A DNA stretch of 64,000 nucleotides from contig CALLPK010000010.1 of the NCBI GenBank assembly GCA_938015415.1, positions 1 through 64,000 of the forward strand, written 5' to 3'. Position numbers and translations under genes: made by a program. Of this stretch, positions 62,355 to 64,000 are shown piece after piece. Within the stretch, counting starts at the first letter, position 1. Each line of letters begins with the position of its first letter. The notes under the pieces are model-generated. The model did not search any database. It was given only the letters and a program-made list of their open reading frames with translations, and was not told the origin of the DNA. The stretch is from an uncultured Saprospiraceae bacterium. Lineage in GTDB: Bacteria > Bacteroidota > Bacteroidia > Chitinophagales > Saprospiraceae.

Positions 62355-62432
62355 GGGAGATGTTGAATCGTTGAACCTGGCTGGCTGCGTCACGCAGGTT
62401 GGCCGTTAATAGAAAAATATAATCAGATTTGA

Positions 62433-62723
62433 TTACAAAGTATTAAATTTCCTGGTTTTATCTTCGAAATGTACATCTTGATTTTTCTTTAAATGTAATT
62501 GCAGGTTAATTACCAATTCTTCTCCTCCAGCTTGCATGGCGGCCTCTTTAGCTTGCATAGCGATGGCCATTACTTCTTCCAACGGTCCCTCCAGTAAAGT
62601 AGCAAAAGGTTGAACTTCGTATTTTAAGCCCGATGCTTGAACGACATGAATTGCCGCATCAATGATAGGATAAGCATCTGCCACGTTGACGGGAATAATT
62701 TGCAGGGAAAGGTTTACAGTCAT
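62433..62723 (-). CDS. Thiamine-binding/MTH1187 (UPF0045) family protein
   Basis: 96 residues from the ATG at 62723 (a TTG at 62735 overlaps the previous gene). Ferredoxin-like fold with VNLSLQIIPVN, a DAAIHVVQASGLKYEVQPFATLLEG segment and the Glu in EEVMAIA, as in YkoF-related and MTH1187 proteins that bind thiamine or a similar small molecule. It lies 4 nt downstream of the OmpA-like gene. Confidence 0.85.
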   Translation of the reverse strand: MTVNLSLQIIPVNVADAYPIIDAAIHVVQASGLKYEVQPFATLLEGPLEEVMAIAMQAKEAAMQAGGEELVINLQLHLKKNQDVHFEDKTRKFNTL

Positions 62724-62727
62724 CCGT

Positions 62728-63627
62728 TTATTCAATTACCGAGCGAATGGCGCGTACTAAATCTTCGGAACGGGGTGCCATAATAAATTCTACCCGCCGA
62801 TTTTCATTTTTCCCCGAATCAGTTTCGTTAGAAGCACGAGGTTTAAACTCTCCTCTGGCGCCGAGTGTAACCTGCGATGGACTAAAATCATATTCTTCGG
62901 TGAGAATTCGTACAACGGTAGCTGCTTGCTGAGCGCCAACGTTCCAGTTATCTACGCTTGATTTACGAGCGGGTGGCGCATTATCGGTATGTCCAACAAC
63001 CGTGAGATTCATGGTGGGATAACGACTTATCACACTACTTAGTTTTTCCAGCACCGTCAAAGCTAGGTCATTGACTTTGGTCACACTTTTAGGTTTAAAA
63101 ATCAAGTCATCCAACAGGATTAATCGCACTTCTTCTAATCCGGTCTCTATAAAGTATTGCGTTTGTAAGACAGCACCAATTTCTTGTCGTAATTCACCAG
63201 CCAAAGTCCCCATCAACTGGGTATGCCGATCCAAGGTGGTGTTGACTTCGGCAATCAGTCCCTTGAGTTGCTGGATTTCTAAATCCTTTTGCTGAAGGTT
63301 TTGATTTAAATTTTGTTGTGTAGAACTAGATTGCGAACTGACATTTTCGATAGTTCCTTCCAATTGAGTAATTCGATCTTGCAGTTCTCCCCGCAGCATC
63401 AACAAAACATTATTCTCTCCCTTAGCTTCGGCTAATTGCAAATTAAGATCAGTGATAGATTCCTCTGCCCGTCTGATCTTGCTGTCTCGCAAAGAAGTTT
63501 CTTGTTCCAGCAAGGCAGCCTCTTTTTTAGCTTGCATTTCCAGAGCCAGTAAGTGTTTTTTATTACTGATACAACCTCCCAGTAAGGATACTACTCCAAA
63601 ACAAAAAATTATTTTTTTAAACAACAT
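62728..63627 (-). CDS. OmpA-family peptidoglycan-binding lipoprotein
   Basis: 299 residues: lipoprotein signal (C19 in LLGGCISN), a coiled coil of about 110 residues, and a C-terminal OmpA-like domain (TVVGHTDNAPP, NWNVGAQQAATVVRIL, GARGEFKPRASNET, NRRVEFI), which binds peptidoglycan. It should tether the outer membrane to the wall. It probably forms an operon with clpB upstream (9-nt gap) and the thiamine-binding-type gene downstream. Confidence 0.88.
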   Translation of the reverse strand: MLFKKIIFCFGVVSLLGGCISNKKHLLALEMQAKKEAALLEQETSLRDSKIRRAEESITDLNLQLAEAKGENNVLLMLRGELQDRITQLEGTIENVSSQSSSTQQNLNQNLQQKDLEIQQLKGLIAEVNTTLDRHTQLMGTLAGELRQEIGAVLQTQYFIETGLEEVRLILLDDLIFKPKSVTKVNDLALTVLEKLSSVISRYPTMNLTVVGHTDNAPPARKSSVDNWNVGAQQAATVVRILTEEYDFSPSQVTLGARGEFKPRASNETDSGKNENRRVEFIMAPRSEDLVRAIRSVIE

Positions 63628-63636
63628 ATTACTTAT

Positions 63637-64000
63637 TTATTCGCCATCCTTTTTATCCGTCACTTGTTCACCACCCTCTTTTTTCTTGATCTCTTTAGCC
63701 GCTTTTTCTACGTCTTTGGTTGCTTTTTTCAATGCTTCCAAATCCTTTTCACGGTTTTTCTTTTCCGCAGCTTTCGGTTTTTTAGGAGCAGTAACACCTG
63801 ATTTTGGGGCGACTTTACCCGTAGATTTTTTTTCTGTTTTATCGAAAGATAATTGATCCTTATTAGCGTTTACATAGATGGTATCACCCGCCGTAAATTC
63901 ACCACTAAGCAGGTGCTTGGAAAGTTGATTGGTAATTTCCCGTTGTAGGACACGCTTTAGTGGACGTGCGCCAAACTGAGGATCGTAGCCCATCTCGGCT
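63637..64000 (-). CDS. clpB: ClpB disaggregase, C-terminal end (5' part outside window)
   Basis: The frame is open to the right edge (codons before the ATG at 63993 read ..AE). [19 protein letters not shown] is the well-known C-terminal sequence of ClpB/HSP100. The family usually ends a few dozen residues later; here a tail of about 65 residues follows, rich in Lys, Glu and Ala ([20 protein letters not shown]), perhaps forming a charged helix. ClpB unfolds aggregated proteins together with DnaK. Only the last 121 codons are visible. Confidence 0.88.
   Translation of the reverse strand, partial: AEMGYDPQFGARPLKRVLQREITNQLSKHLLSGEFTAGDTIYVNANKDQLSFDKTEKKSTGKVAPKSGVTAPKKPKAAEKKNREKDLEALKKATKDVEKAAKEIKKKEGGEQVTDKKDGE

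Overview
The window looks like chromosomal DNA of a member of the Bacteroidota, most likely a Saprospira/Lewinella-type lineage. The reasons are type IX secretion C-terminal signals on several exported proteins, a PorV-like outer-membrane protein, a TonB receptor with a carboxypeptidase-like N-terminal domain, promoters of the TTTG-N19-TAnnTTTG type, few Shine-Dalgarno sequences, and an AT-rich composition. This placement is an inference from gene content; there is no rRNA here.

Layout. 1-8.6 kb is a signalling cluster: the end of a histidine kinase, a Ras-like GTPase followed in the same frame by a LuxR-type response regulator, a CheB-CheR-PAS-kinase fusion overlapping a receiver gene, two tandem paralogous small coiled-coil proteins, and a soluble kinase. 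8.9-18 kb is mixed metabolism and envelope: a cryptochrome/photolyase-like protein whose leader carries telomere-like TTTTGGG repeats, an AraC regulator, a PQQ-type sugar dehydrogenase lipoprotein with a small lipoprotein, a DinB-like protein, two outer-membrane barrels and a GH30 glycosidase. 18-25.4 kb is an accessory region with dispersed repeats, a frameshifted lipoprotein, a 14-repeat VCBS protein and four unrecognised genes, two of which carry HEPN-like RNxxx(x)H motifs. 25.4-33.5 kb is a conserved-looking module on the minus strand (YqiJ-like membrane protein, flotillin, giant AAA ATPase); its flotillin gene is split by a frameshift.

The most striking object is at 34.1-34.5 kb: a tRNA with anticodon CAU interrupted in its anticodon loop by a 303-nt group I intron with recognisable P1, P2, P3, P7, P8 and P9, a guide sequence GUG that pairs with the exon end CAU, and a terminal G. 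It has its own promoter and terminator.

The rest is mostly core genome: two POT peptide transporters, a DUF4230 protein, an LPG-synthase-like membrane protein, ruvC, a HIT protein, greA, an operon of TonB receptor, 1328-residue exported protein and PorV-like protein (T9SS-linked), two D-2-hydroxyacid dehydrogenases, carB with an AMP nucleosidase, a GNAT acetyltransferase, a T9SS-exported subtilisin, a glucosaminidase, a thiamine-binding-type protein, an OmpA-like lipoprotein and the 3' end of clpB, which runs off the right edge.
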